Below are positions 7,558 to 15,922 of a stretch of 64,000 nucleotides of DNA, in pieces (the first letter of the stretch is position 1; each line of letters starts with the position of its first letter). The stretch covers positions 1,054,001-1,118,000 of the forward strand of contig NZ_FXZK01000001.1 in assembly GCF_900184895.1 (NCBI RefSeq), given 5' to 3'. This DNA is from Flavimaricola marinus. GTDB taxonomy: Bacteria > Pseudomonadota > Alphaproteobacteria > Rhodobacterales > Rhodobacteraceae. The translations under genes were made by a program, and so were the position numbers. A model generated the notes under the pieces. The model was not told where the DNA came from. It made no database searches and saw only the letters and a list, made by a program, of their open reading frames with translations.

Positions 7558-8369
7558 GCGACCGCGATCTCCGGCGCATCAATGCGGATCAAACGGGTGG
7601 TGAACTCGGAAATCGCGGCCAAGACCTGATCGGGTTTCTCGGCGAACGGCGCATGGCCACAGCCCTCCAACTCCAGCCGATCCACCGGCGCATAGGACCG
7701 GTCTTCGACCTCGTCGATCTGCGCCATGGTGCCATAAGGATCATCCCGGCCCTGAATGACCAGCGTCGGGATGCGCAGGTAGTCGATGACATCCGCCACA
7801 TTCCACCCGGCAAAGTCTGGGTGCAGCCAGGCATCGTTCCAGCCGCGAAAGGTGGCCTCGGGATCGCGATGATACTTGGCCATCTTCCGCTTGAGATCGC
7901 CCGTCTCGAAATCCAAACGCGCCCGCTCGATTTCGGCAAGGCCCATCGGCTCGGTAAAGAAATGCGGCGCCATGAGAACAAGACCGCGAATGCGGGTATC
8001 CGACACGCTGCCCGCATAGATCGCCGCAATGGTGCCACCGTCGCTATGGCCCACCAGAACCGCCTTCTGCACGTCAAATGCGGCAAGGACCTGTGGCAGC
8101 ACATCCACCGCCTCGCGGGTCATGTAATCGAGCGGACGTGGCAGCTCCGCCGGGCCGGATTGACCATAGCCCGCGCGGGAATAGACCAACACGCCAAGCC
8201 CGGTCGCCTCGGCCAACCGTTGTGGAAAATCGCGCCACAGGGCCACGCAGCCCAAACCTTCGTGCAGCAGCACCAGCGTCAGCGCCTCGCTCGGATCAGG
8301 CCCATAACAGGCGTATTCCAAGGGAACACCGCCCGCCTCGACCACACCGCTGTCTGTCCAGAGTGTCAT
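7554..8369 (-). CDS. Alpha/beta-fold hydrolase
   Basis: This 271-aa alpha/beta hydrolase has the nucleophile elbow GHSDGG near residue 108, an HEGLG oxyanion segment near the N-terminus and a C-terminal GCGHAPFAEKP His region. No signal peptide is present, so it is cytoplasmic. It overlaps the downstream DUF309 gene and the upstream benzoate-CoA ligase gene by 4 bp each, giving tight translational coupling. A plausible role is hydrolysis of aromatic esters or of an enol-lactone/CoA intermediate. The substrate cannot be stated. Confidence 0.85.
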   Translation of the reverse strand: MTLWTDSGVVEAGGVPLEYACYGPDPSEALTLVLLHEGLGCVALWRDFPQRLAEATGLGVLVYSRAGYGQSGPAELPRPLDYMTREAVDVLPQVLAAFDVQKAVLVGHSDGGTIAAIYAGSVSDTRIRGLVLMAPHFFTEPMGLAEIERARLDFETGDLKRKMAKYHRDPEATFRGWNDAWLHPDFAGWNVADVIDYLRIPTLVIQGRDDPYGTMAQIDEVEDRSYAPVDRLELEGCGHAPFAEKPDQVLAAISEFTTRLIRIDAPEIAVA

Positions 8370-9901
8370 GCCGTCACCTCGCGCAATTTGAACCGTTGGA
8401 TCTTGCCCGTCGCGGTCTTTGGCAAATCATCGACCACCTCGATCCAACGAGGGTATTTCCATTTGCCGATCGCGGTCTTCACATGCTCCTTGATGCCATC
8501 AAGGGCATCGGCCCCCGCGCCGGACTTCAGCACAACAAAAGCCATCGGCTTTTCCAGCCCGTCGTCGTCGCGGCGGGCGACCACGGCGGCCTCCAGAACT
8601 GCCGGATGCGCGGCCAATGCCTGTTCCACCTCGAACGGGCTCAGCCAGATGCCGGAAACCTTGAACATATCGTCGGTGCGACCGCAGTAAATCAGGCGAC
8701 CACCCTCGCCGACTTCGTATTTGTCGCCCGTCCGGGTCCAGATGCCCTCGAACGTGGCGCGAGATTTGTCGCGTTGGTTCCAATAATCCGCCGCCGCCGA
8801 TCCACCACGGACCAGCAGTTCACCGACGCCACCGGGCGCGACCTCGGCTCCGTCCTCGTCGACGACACGGATGTCATAGCCGGGCACGGCCACCCCGGAA
8901 GTGCCGTATTGCACGTCGCCCGCACGGTTCGACAAGAAGATATGGAGCATCTCAGTCGAGCCGACGCCGTCCAGAATATCGACGCCCCAGATGTCCTTCC
9001 ACTTCCGGCCAATCTCGGCAGGCAGCGCCTCGCCTGCGGAAATGCAGGTGCGCAAGGGGGCATCGGGATGAGCGCCCTCGCTCTCCCACTTGTGAATCAT
9101 CGCAGCATAGAGGGTCGGCACGCCGCAATAGATCGTGGGCTTTTCGGCCGCCAAGACGTCCGACACGCTGTCCGGCGTCGGACGGCCGTCAAACAGAACC
9201 GCCGTCGCGCCGACAGACATCGGAAACGACATACCGTTGCCAAGGCCATAGGCAAAGAACAGCTTCGCCGCAGAGAACACCGTATCGCCCTCTGTCACGC
9301 CCAGCACCTGCGCGCCGTAGGTGTCGCAAGTCACCTGCAACGCCCCGTGGACATGGCGAACGCCCTTGGGCTGTCCTGTCGAGCCTGACGAATAGAGCCA
9401 GAACGCCACCTCGTCGGCGCAACAGGGCACCGTCCTGATCGGGTCGGCACCGGCGACAAAAGCTTCGATCTCGGTCGCGCCCTCGGCCTCTGCCCCGATC
9501 ACCACGACCTGACGGACAAGAGGGCAGTCGGCCAGCGCGGGCATCACCACCGGGATCATCTCTTTGCTGACAAAGGCGATGGAGGCGCGGCTGTCCTGCA
9601 ATATTGTCCGATACACGTCGGTCGACAGCAGCGTATTGAGCGGAATTGGCACCACACCGGCCTTGATCGCCCCCCAGAAAATCAGCGGAAATTCGATCTG
9701 ATCCAGCACGAACATCGCCGCACGCTCCTCGCGCTGGATGCCCGCCCGGTAGAACGCACCCGCCAATTGCGCGGCCCCCTCGGCCAATGCGCCATAGGTC
9801 AGGCTACGACGCTGTCCCGCGGCCTCGCGGAATGCGATCTTGTCGGCGCGCCCCTCCTCGACATGGCGGTCCACAAACCACAATGCAGCGTTTCCTGTCA
9901 T
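8366..9901 (-). CDS. Benzoate-CoA ligase
   Basis: This 511-aa adenylate-forming enzyme activates benzoate to benzoyl-CoA with ATP and CoA, the entry step of the box pathway. Core motifs are present: YSSGSTGQPKGVRHVHG (phosphate loop), CISAGEALP, GSTEMLHIFLSN, TRTGDKYEV, YCGRTDDMFKVSG and the C-terminal catalytic Lys in LPKTATGKIQRFKL. The start at 9901 has a strong GGAGGAG ribosome site; a longer in-frame reading upstream overlaps the DUF4863 gene and is rejected. It is called benzoate-specific because of the GSTEMLHIF region typical of Bcl/BadA enzymes and the box context. A substituted benzoate is possible. Confidence 0.92.
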   Translation of the reverse strand: MTGNAALWFVDRHVEEGRADKIAFREAAGQRRSLTYGALAEGAAQLAGAFYRAGIQREERAAMFVLDQIEFPLIFWGAIKAGVVPIPLNTLLSTDVYRTILQDSRASIAFVSKEMIPVVMPALADCPLVRQVVVIGAEAEGATEIEAFVAGADPIRTVPCCADEVAFWLYSSGSTGQPKGVRHVHGALQVTCDTYGAQVLGVTEGDTVFSAAKLFFAYGLGNGMSFPMSVGATAVLFDGRPTPDSVSDVLAAEKPTIYCGVPTLYAAMIHKWESEGAHPDAPLRTCISAGEALPAEIGRKWKDIWGVDILDGVGSTEMLHIFLSNRAGDVQYGTSGVAVPGYDIRVVDEDGAEVAPGGVGELLVRGGSAAADYWNQRDKSRATFEGIWTRTGDKYEVGEGGRLIYCGRTDDMFKVSGIWLSPFEVEQALAAHPAVLEAAVVARRDDDGLEKPMAFVVLKSGAGADALDGIKEHVKTAIGKWKYPRWIEVVDDLPKTATGKIQRFKLREVTA

Positions 9902-9926
9902 CTCACTTTCTCCTCCCAGAGCCAGC

Positions 9927-10394
9927 CTATCGGTTGGTGAATTCGATTGCCCCCTCCGGCAAAAGATACAGGACGTAAGCGTCGCCGCCCGCCACTGTCG
10001 GGTGATGGTGCGAACCAGGCGGATAGACATACCAGCCCGGCCCCCGGCCATCGAAAGTAGGGTCGCCCTCAATCGGCATCACCGCACCGATCTCGCCGTT
10101 GGGATGGATGTGGTGCGGCCCGATGAGGTTGTTCATCCGCACGACGTCGACGCTGAAACGGCCCGCGCCAGAGCCCGGCTTCAGGGCGCGGCCAAACTTG
10201 ATCCCGCCCTGTTCTCGGCCCATCAGCCAGCCTTCGCGCTCGCCCTTGGCGCAAAGCGCCGTCATCTCCTCGAAAAGCGGGCCGTCCTTTGGAAAGGTCG
10301 CGTTCAGATGATCGGCCATCTCTTGGCCGACCGGCAGATCCACAAGGCTCTCGGCCACTTGGTGCATCAATTCGGTGAAGCGTTCCTTTGACAT
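9927..10394 (-). CDS. DUF4863 (PnbB-like) cupin-fold protein
   Basis: This 155-aa protein is built around the metal-binding-type motifs GPHHIHPNGE (about residue 92) and PPGSHHHPTV (about residue 125), as in a cupin. It resembles the DUF4863 family. As I recall, 4-hydroxylaminobenzoate lyase (PnbB) belongs to that family, but nothing else for nitrobenzoate use is visible here. It is the first gene of the ligase operon, 25 bp upstream of the benzoate-CoA ligase, with a GGGAGG ribosome site. The role in benzoate degradation is unknown. Confidence 0.8.
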   Translation of the reverse strand: MSKERFTELMHQVAESLVDLPVGQEMADHLNATFPKDGPLFEEMTALCAKGEREGWLMGREQGGIKFGRALKPGSGAGRFSVDVVRMNNLIGPHHIHPNGEIGAVMPIEGDPTFDGRGPGWYVYPPGSHHHPTVAGGDAYVLYLLPEGAIEFTNR

Positions 10395-10440
10395 CCCGTC
10401 CTCCCGTGATGGGGGAGAGTTTGCCGATCTGACGTTGCTG

Positions 10441-10481
10441 AGTCACGAAGAATAAGCATCATAATGCTTTTCTTCGTGACT
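10441..10481. promoter_or_regulatory. 41-bp nested dyad upstream of the benzoate-ligase operon
   Basis: An 11-bp perfect inverted repeat (AGTCACGAAGA at 10441-10451, TCTTCGTGACT at 10471-10481) encloses a second palindrome AAGCAT-cata-ATGCTT. The inner part is GCATCATAATGC (10456-10467), the GCA-N6-TGC motif. It lies in the only gap of the ligase operon, 47 bp before the DUF4863 start. No T-run follows on either strand, so an operator is favoured over a terminator. Confidence 0.6.
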
Positions 10482-10485
10482 TTAT

Positions 10486-10497
10486 GCGCTATATCGC
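10486..10497. promoter_or_regulatory. Second GC(A/G)-N6-(T/C)GC site at the ligase-operon promoter
   Basis: GCGCTATATCGC sits with its centre 30 bp (three helical turns) from the inner palindrome of the neighbouring dyad. It overlaps the last codons of the upstream acyl-CoA dehydrogenase gene. It is a variant of the boxR/boxC motif with CG in place of CA/TG at the edges and the same TATA core. Confidence 0.5.
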
Positions 10498-12030
10498 ATT
10501 AAATTTCGCGAGCGCCACCAAGGAGCGGCGCGATGCACGCGCAGCCAGCCGCTGCATCCGAGCCGTGTCCGGGTGCTGCGACGCGGCAGCATCAATCCGG
10601 TGCCAGACCAGTTGGTTCACCAGCTCGGCCGTTACTTGCATAAAGCCGTCAGCCAGCTTCGCCGGAGCGTCGGCAGCCTCCACCACGTCACGTGCGCGGC
10701 GCCATCCATACAACATCGGCGTCCCGTCCAGTGGTCCGGCACAGGCCGCGTCCAGCGCATCGAGCGGCGCCTTCTGCCGCAAGAGGCGGGTCGCCAGCGC
10801 CAAGGCATGAATCCCGTTCGCGCCCTCGTAGATGCGGCAAATCCGGGCATCACGCCAAATCTGCGCCAGCCCGTACTCCTCCAGATAGCCATAGCCGCCA
10901 AGCACCTGAATCCCCAGATCAGCCGCCTCCGTCGCAGCCTCGGTGCAGAAATACTTGGCCACCGGCGTCAGGGCCTCCAGCAGATCAGGCGCATCACCGC
11001 GCTCCAGCACGGCCATCGCGAAATGGGCAATGCCGCGCGCGCCGACGGCCAACATATCCATCTGGTCCAGCATCCGGGCGACATCGGGGTGTTGGTCCAA
11101 GGTCAACCCCCTGCCCTGCACCCGCTCGGCGGCATAGGTCCGGGCGATATCGGTGGCGCGGGCGGCATGAGCCACACCCTGCAAGGCGACGTCCAAACGG
11201 GCATGGTTCATCATGGTGAACATTGCAGCCAGCCCAGCGCCCTCGGCGCCGATCAACTCGGCCTCAGCCCCGTCAAAGCTCAACTGACAGGTCGGCGAGG
11301 CATGGATGCCCAGCTTTTCCTCGATCCGGGTCACGGTCACCGCATTGCGGGTCCGATCGGCACGCTCCGACCGGCACAGGAACAGCGACAAGCCACCCAA
11401 ACCGTCGTCGCCGCTGCGGGCCAGAACCAGATGCAGGATGCCGCGCGACATGTTCTGATCGCCGCCGCTGATGAAAATCTTCTCACCGGTGATCGACCAC
11501 GTGTCACCGGTTCGCTCTGCCTTGCAGCGAATGCGGGACAGGTCCGACCCGGCTCCGGCCTCGGTCAGCGCCATCGTCGAAAGCCACTCACCACTGACCA
11601 GCGGCGGAATATTCTGCGCCTGCTGCTCGGGCGTGCCATAGCGCATCAGCACGCCGATTGCGCCGGGAACAAGCCCGGTGACCATCTGCATGGCGTGGTT
11701 GGCACCGCTATAGATCTCGGACACGGCAGCCTGCGTCAAGCTGTCCATCTCCTGACCACCATGGGCCTCTGGGGCGGTCAGGCCGGGCCATCCCTGTTCG
11801 GCAAACTGCGCATACGCCGCCTTGAAGCCATCGGGCATCCGAACCCGGCCATTCTCCAACCGCGCGCCTTGCGCATCTCCCACCGCGTTCAACGGGGCGA
11901 GCTCGGCTTCGGCAAAGCTGGCAAAATGAGCGGCGATCTCACCGCTCAACTCGGCATCCCAATCCGGCACATCAGCGACATGGCGCAACGAAAAGGCGAT
12001 ATCGTCAAGCGGTGCGCGGAATGGGATCAT
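10489..12030 (-). CDS. Acyl-CoA dehydrogenase family protein
   Basis: This 513-aa FAD enzyme has the ACAD signature ALTEAGAGSDLSRIRCKAER around residue 155 and GEKIFISGGDQNMS just after it. A C-terminal QVLGGYGYLEEYGLAQIWRDARI segment is followed by YEGANGIHALAL. It is longer than classical 380-aa dehydrogenases and resembles the AidB/DmdC-like large class. It follows the amidohydrolase gene by 3 bp and so belongs to the hydroxycinnamate-type operon. It could oxidise an arylpropionyl-CoA to the cinnamoyl-CoA level, which would let saturated side chains enter the pathway; that substrate is inferred. Confidence 0.88.
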   Translation of the reverse strand: MIPFRAPLDDIAFSLRHVADVPDWDAELSGEIAAHFASFAEAELAPLNAVGDAQGARLENGRVRMPDGFKAAYAQFAEQGWPGLTAPEAHGGQEMDSLTQAAVSEIYSGANHAMQMVTGLVPGAIGVLMRYGTPEQQAQNIPPLVSGEWLSTMALTEAGAGSDLSRIRCKAERTGDTWSITGEKIFISGGDQNMSRGILHLVLARSGDDGLGGLSLFLCRSERADRTRNAVTVTRIEEKLGIHASPTCQLSFDGAEAELIGAEGAGLAAMFTMMNHARLDVALQGVAHAARATDIARTYAAERVQGRGLTLDQHPDVARMLDQMDMLAVGARGIAHFAMAVLERGDAPDLLEALTPVAKYFCTEAATEAADLGIQVLGGYGYLEEYGLAQIWRDARICRIYEGANGIHALALATRLLRQKAPLDALDAACAGPLDGTPMLYGWRRARDVVEAADAPAKLADGFMQVTAELVNQLVWHRIDAAASQHPDTARMQRLAARASRRSLVALAKFNAI

Positions 12031-12033
12031 GGG

Positions 12034-12906
12034 TCAGGCCAGACCAAGCAACCGGGCGGCGTTGCCCTTGATGATGTCCGGGCGCAACTCGTCCTTGATG
12101 GCGATCTTCTCGAAATCCGACAGCCAGCGTTCCGGCGTGATCATCGGCCAGTCAGAGCCGAACAGCACCTTCTTGCGCAGGATGGAGTTGCAGTAGCGAA
12201 CAAGGATCTCCGGGAAATACTTCGGGCTCCAGCCACTCAGGTCGATATAGACATTGGGTTTGTGCTGCGCCACGGCCAACGCCTCTTCCTGCCACGGGAA
12301 AGAAGGGTGGGCGAGGATGATCTTCATCTCAGGAAAATCGACGGCCACATCGTCCATATACATCGGATTGGAATACTTCAGACGCATGCCATTGCCGCCC
12401 GGCATGCCTGATCCCACGCCGGTCTGGCCGGTGTGAAACAGGGCGATCCCGCCCTCATCGGCAATCGCCTCATAGAGGCCGTATGCCATGCGGTCGTTGG
12501 GGTAGAATCCCTGCATCGTCGGGTGAAACTTGAACCCCTTGATGCCGAAATCCTTGATCAGACGGCGGGCTTCGCGTTGACCCATCTTGCCCTTATGCGG
12601 GTCGATGCTGGCAAACGGGATCAGCACATCGCTGTTCTCCGCGGCGATCTCGGCGACCTCCTCATTGGCATAGCGGCGATAGCCGGTCTCACGCTCTGCA
12701 TCGACGGGAAAGATCACGGCGGCGATGTTCTGGGCGCGGTAATGGGCGGCGGTTTCAGGGACGGTCGGTGGATGCTTCCACGGGGCGCGGAAATAGCTGG
12801 CCATCGTGGACTGCAAATCGTCGTAGCCATCGTCGGCATGGCATCCGCAGGGTTCCTCGGCATGGGTATGAATGTCGATGGCGCGAATTTTGTCGAGGTC
12901 AATCAT
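12034..12906 (-). CDS. Amidohydrolase-2 family (ACMSD-like) hydrolase/decarboxylase
   Basis: This 290-aa TIM-barrel metalloenzyme carries the metal-binding DIHTHAEEP near residue 10, KGFKFHPTMQGF, FHTGQTG, ILAHPSFPWQEEAL and the C-terminal FGSDWPMI. These are the usual elements of the amidohydrolase-2 family. Members act as decarboxylases, hydratases or lactonases on aromatic-derived acids. It lies 2 bp after the CoA ligase and 3 bp before the acyl-CoA dehydrogenase. A role on a hydroxycinnamate breakdown product is inferred; its exact reaction is unknown. Confidence 0.85.
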   Translation of the reverse strand: MIDLDKIRAIDIHTHAEEPCGCHADDGYDDLQSTMASYFRAPWKHPPTVPETAAHYRAQNIAAVIFPVDAERETGYRRYANEEVAEIAAENSDVLIPFASIDPHKGKMGQREARRLIKDFGIKGFKFHPTMQGFYPNDRMAYGLYEAIADEGGIALFHTGQTGVGSGMPGGNGMRLKYSNPMYMDDVAVDFPEMKIILAHPSFPWQEEALAVAQHKPNVYIDLSGWSPKYFPEILVRYCNSILRKKVLFGSDWPMITPERWLSDFEKIAIKDELRPDIIKGNAARLLGLA

Positions 12907-12908
12907 GG

Positions 12909-14708
12909 TCAGCCTTTCGGAATCAGGATCGTGGCCGCATCGTCATCGGAGTAGAGCCGCTCCAGCAGATCGGCGCGGCGGGTCTGGATCTTGCGGAGGT
13001 TGAGGTTGCCCTTGGCGGTGATCTCGCCATCGGTCAGTTGCGGCGGCTCTGCCATGACGAGGGCGCGGGCGATGCGGGTCGATGAACCTGCGGTCGCATT
13101 GGACAGCGCCTTGACCAGCACGTCGGCCAGCCCCGGCACGATCAGCGCACCGTTGTCCTCGGTCACGCCCTCGGCATCGCGCAGAGACTGCGACGGCACG
13201 ATCAGCACCCCGATCTCGCTCCGGTCGGCACCGGTGATCACCAGATCGGCGGCGTGCGGGCCAAGAGCGGCCAAAACCTCCAGCCGCAGGTTCGCCGCAC
13301 GAACCCAAGTGCCGGTCATCAGCTTGAAATCCTCAGAGATGCGCCCGTCAAACAGCAGGCCCAGATTGGGCGTGTCGAAATCCACGAATTTCATCGCGTC
13401 ACCGGTGAGGAAGAAGCCATCTTCATCAAAGCTGTCGGCAGTCTTGACCGGATCGGCAAAGTAGCCGTCAAAGATGTTCGGGCCACGAACGCGCACTTCG
13501 CAGCGTTTGTCCTCGTCCGGGATCAGCTTGACCTCGATCCCGGGCAGCGGCACCCCGATCACGCCGGAACGATGGGTCGGCTCATGCTGCAACAAGGTCG
13601 CCGGAGCGGTCTCGGTCAGGCCCCAGCTAGAGGTGAACAGCGGCATGTCCCCACGCACCTCGCGGGCCATGTCCTCAAGGTCGGTCCACACATCCTGCGG
13701 CAGCGAAGCGCCGGCATAGAACAGCATGTCGAGGTCTTGGAAATAAGCGCGGCGCAACTCCTTGTCGTCGCGCATCACATCGCGCAGCTTGGCAAAACCG
13801 ACGGGAACGTTGAACGTCACCGTCCCGGTTTGCAGACGCAGGTTCTCGATCGTCTTGCCGACCAGCGCGGGCACAGGCTTGCCGCCATCCACATACAACG
13901 ATCCGCCATTGGCGAGGATCATGTTGAAATTGTGAGAGCCGCCGAAGACGTGGTTCCACGGCAGCCAATCGACGATCACCGGCGGCTTGGCCGTCAGAAA
14001 CGGCAGCGCCTGCGCGATCTGGGTCTGGTTGGTGCACATCATCCGGTGAGTGGTCAACACGCCCTTGGGCGAGGATGTGGAGCCGGACGTCATCAGGATC
14101 TTGGCCACGGATTCAGGGCCAACGGCGCGGGCAGCCTCCGTGATGTCACCGCCCTTTGCGGTCAACTCGGCCAAGGTGACCGACCCGGACGGGCCACCCT
14201 GGCTGGTCAGCTTGCGCATCCCCGCAAAGCAGTCACGCTCGAGCACTTCGGCCAGCGCATCACCGTCCTCGGCAAACACGGCGCCCGGCTTGACGAGGCC
14301 CGCGACGTAATCGAGCTGCACGCGGGCGGGCGGGATCAGAGCGTATTGCTCGGCCACCGGAACCGTCGGAATACCGACATACTGGGCCGCCAGCGTCAAC
14401 AAGGCGTGGTCGACACTGTTGCCCGAGATAATCAGTATCGGAGTTTCGGAGGTCAGTCCGAGGCCGAGCAATCCACCGGCCATGGCGCGGGTCTGCTCTT
14501 GCGTTTCGGCATAGCTCATCTCGCGCCAGCCGGGGCCAGAGCGTTCCGCGATGAACAAGGCGTCGGGGGTCTCGGCGGCCCATTTATCGAGCCAGTCGGT
14601 CGTCTTGTCGACCACCGTGCCCAACGGCGTGTTGCTGGTCAGGAGATAGGTTCCGTCCGCACGCTCGGTGCGGGTGATGTCATGGCTTAGGTATGGTGAC
14701 TGGGACAT
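12909..14708 (-). CDS. Feruloyl-CoA synthase-like acid-CoA ligase
   Basis: This 599-aa adenylate-forming enzyme has ILMTSGSTSSPKGVLTTHRMM (phosphate loop), WLPWNHVFGG, SSWGLTETAPA, FFLTGDAMKF and FDGRISEDFKLMTGTWV. The WNHVFGGSHN segment and the degenerate C-terminal motif are characteristic of feruloyl-CoA synthases. It activates a hydroxycinnamate (ferulate, coumarate or similar) to its CoA ester. Its first 29 bp overlap the MarR gene, so the two are co-translated. Neighbouring crotonase and SDR genes support side-chain beta-oxidation. Confidence 0.88.
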   Translation of the reverse strand: MSQSPYLSHDITRTERADGTYLLTSNTPLGTVVDKTTDWLDKWAAETPDALFIAERSGPGWREMSYAETQEQTRAMAGGLLGLGLTSETPILIISGNSVDHALLTLAAQYVGIPTVPVAEQYALIPPARVQLDYVAGLVKPGAVFAEDGDALAEVLERDCFAGMRKLTSQGGPSGSVTLAELTAKGGDITEAARAVGPESVAKILMTSGSTSSPKGVLTTHRMMCTNQTQIAQALPFLTAKPPVIVDWLPWNHVFGGSHNFNMILANGGSLYVDGGKPVPALVGKTIENLRLQTGTVTFNVPVGFAKLRDVMRDDKELRRAYFQDLDMLFYAGASLPQDVWTDLEDMAREVRGDMPLFTSSWGLTETAPATLLQHEPTHRSGVIGVPLPGIEVKLIPDEDKRCEVRVRGPNIFDGYFADPVKTADSFDEDGFFLTGDAMKFVDFDTPNLGLLFDGRISEDFKLMTGTWVRAANLRLEVLAALGPHAADLVITGADRSEIGVLIVPSQSLRDAEGVTEDNGALIVPGLADVLVKALSNATAGSSTRIARALVMAEPPQLTDGEITAKGNLNLRKIQTRRADLLERLYSDDDAATILIPKG

Positions 14709-15156
14709 CGTCTTCTCCCTTGTGGCCGTTGGCCTCTATCCTTTGCAGCAGGCCGATCAGCGCCTCGCGCTCGGCCAGGCTGAAACCTGTCGTCAACCGG
14801 GCATCATGGTCCTGAACCGCAGCCGTGGCTGTGCGATACTTCTCGCGACCGGCCAGCGTGCAGGTCAGCACCCATGCACGGCGATCGCTCGGATCGCGGT
14901 TGCGGCTGATCCAGCCGGCAACCTCCAACTCGTCGATCAGTTGCACCACATTCGGGCGCTCGATCGACAGGGCATCGGCCAGTTGCGACTGACGCACCCC
15001 GGCATGGGACGCGATCACCGACAGCACCGAATAGGACGTCATCCGAAGGCCAAGAGGCTTCAGCGTCGCATTCAGATCCGCCTGTATCACGTTGAAGGCC
15101 CGCTTCATGTGATAGCCGGAAAACTGGCGCAGCGCGGTATCGATACGATCGGGCAT
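14680..15156 (-). CDS. MarR-family regulator (CouR/FerR-like)
   Basis: This 158-aa winged-helix protein has a recognition region reading GVRQSQLADALSIERPNVVQLIDELE, followed by the wing GWISRNRDPSDRRAWVLTCT. It starts at ATG 15156, sharing one base with the stop of the crotonase gene (TGATG), and overlaps the ligase gene by 29 bp. MarR proteins known as CouR and FerR sense hydroxycinnamoyl-CoA thioesters and repress adjacent ligase/hydratase genes. The context makes the same role likely here. The probable target is the dyad upstream of the SDR gene. Confidence 0.88.
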   Translation of the reverse strand: MPDRIDTALRQFSGYHMKRAFNVIQADLNATLKPLGLRMTSYSVLSVIASHAGVRQSQLADALSIERPNVVQLIDELEVAGWISRNRDPSDRRAWVLTCTLAGREKYRTATAAVQDHDARLTTGFSLAEREALIGLLQRIEANGHKGEDDVPVTIPKP

Positions 15157-15917
15157 CAGCGGAATTTCGGGGCGCGTTTTTCGAGAAACGCGTTCAGCCC
15201 CTCCTTGGCATCTGCTGTGGTGACCGCCAGCGAGGCGGCAAGGCTCTCGGTAAACAGACCATCCTGGGTGGACATGTTGTTGATGCGCGGGATCGCCTGC
15301 AACATCATGTAATTGGACAGCGGAGCATTTCGGGCGATCTTGCCCGCCAACTCTCTGGCCAAGCCCATCGCCTCGCCCTCGCCCACGGAATAATGCGCAA
15401 GCCCAAGGGCAAGGCCCTCGTCGGCGGTATACTTGCGGCCGGTCAGCATCATCTCGGTCATGCGGTCCGCGCCGATGATCTTGCCGACGCGAACAGTGGC
15501 ACCACCGCCGACAAAGATGCCCCTGCGGCCCTCGGGCAGTTGAAAGATCGTCGACGGCTCGGCAATGCGGACATGGGTCGACGTGGCGATCTCGAGGCCG
15601 CCACCGATCACCGCACCGAACATCGCCGACACGACAGGCAGGCCACCCATCTGGATCTGATCCAGAATGCGGTGCCACCCGCGGGAATGGTAAATGCTCT
15701 CCTCGGCGTCGCGGGCGACATGCTCGGCCAGATCAAGGCCCGAGCAATAGTGGCCAGCGGTGCCTGTGAGGATCGCCACGCGGACCCCCTTCGGCGGGTT
15801 GAAAAAGAACGCGCCCAGCTCGTCGAGCAACTCGTCCGACATCGCATTGCGCTTTTCCGGGCGGTTCATTGTCAGGGTGGCAATCGGGCCATCAACGTCG
15901 ATCAGAACTTGGGTCAT
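15156..15917 (-). CDS. Enoyl-CoA hydratase/isomerase family protein (crotonase)
   Basis: This 253-aa crotonase has TGTAGHYCSGLDLAEH around residue 52 and SAMFGAVIGGGLEIA near residue 95 as oxyanion-hole elements, then LPEGRRGIFVGGGATVRV with a catalytic-type Glu. It is likely to hydrate a hydroxycinnamoyl-CoA produced by the ligase two genes downstream. A retro-aldol hydratase-lyase (Ech) would release vanillin, but no aldehyde dehydrogenase is nearby. Because an SDR dehydrogenase gene precedes it by 5 bp, the beta-oxidative route is preferred. Confidence 0.85.
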   Translation of the reverse strand: MTQVLIDVDGPIATLTMNRPEKRNAMSDELLDELGAFFFNPPKGVRVAILTGTAGHYCSGLDLAEHVARDAEESIYHSRGWHRILDQIQMGGLPVVSAMFGAVIGGGLEIATSTHVRIAEPSTIFQLPEGRRGIFVGGGATVRVGKIIGADRMTEMMLTGRKYTADEGLALGLAHYSVGEGEAMGLARELAGKIARNAPLSNYMMLQAIPRINNMSTQDGLFTESLAASLAVTTADAKEGLNAFLEKRAPKFR

Positions 15918-15922
15918 TCAGG

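Noticed and set aside
9902-10072. N-terminal extension of the benzoate-CoA ligase
   Set aside because: It overlaps the DUF4863 gene, whereas ATG 9901 has a strong GGAGGAG ribosome site and a normal family N-terminus.
10441-10481. Nested dyad as a rho-independent terminator
   Set aside because: No T-run follows on either strand, and the inner sequence matches a recurring operator-like motif.
10573-12411. 612-codon plus-strand frame across the acyl-CoA dehydrogenase and amidohydrolase genes
   Set aside because: It spans two well-supported genes on the other strand, has low-complexity composition and no motif.
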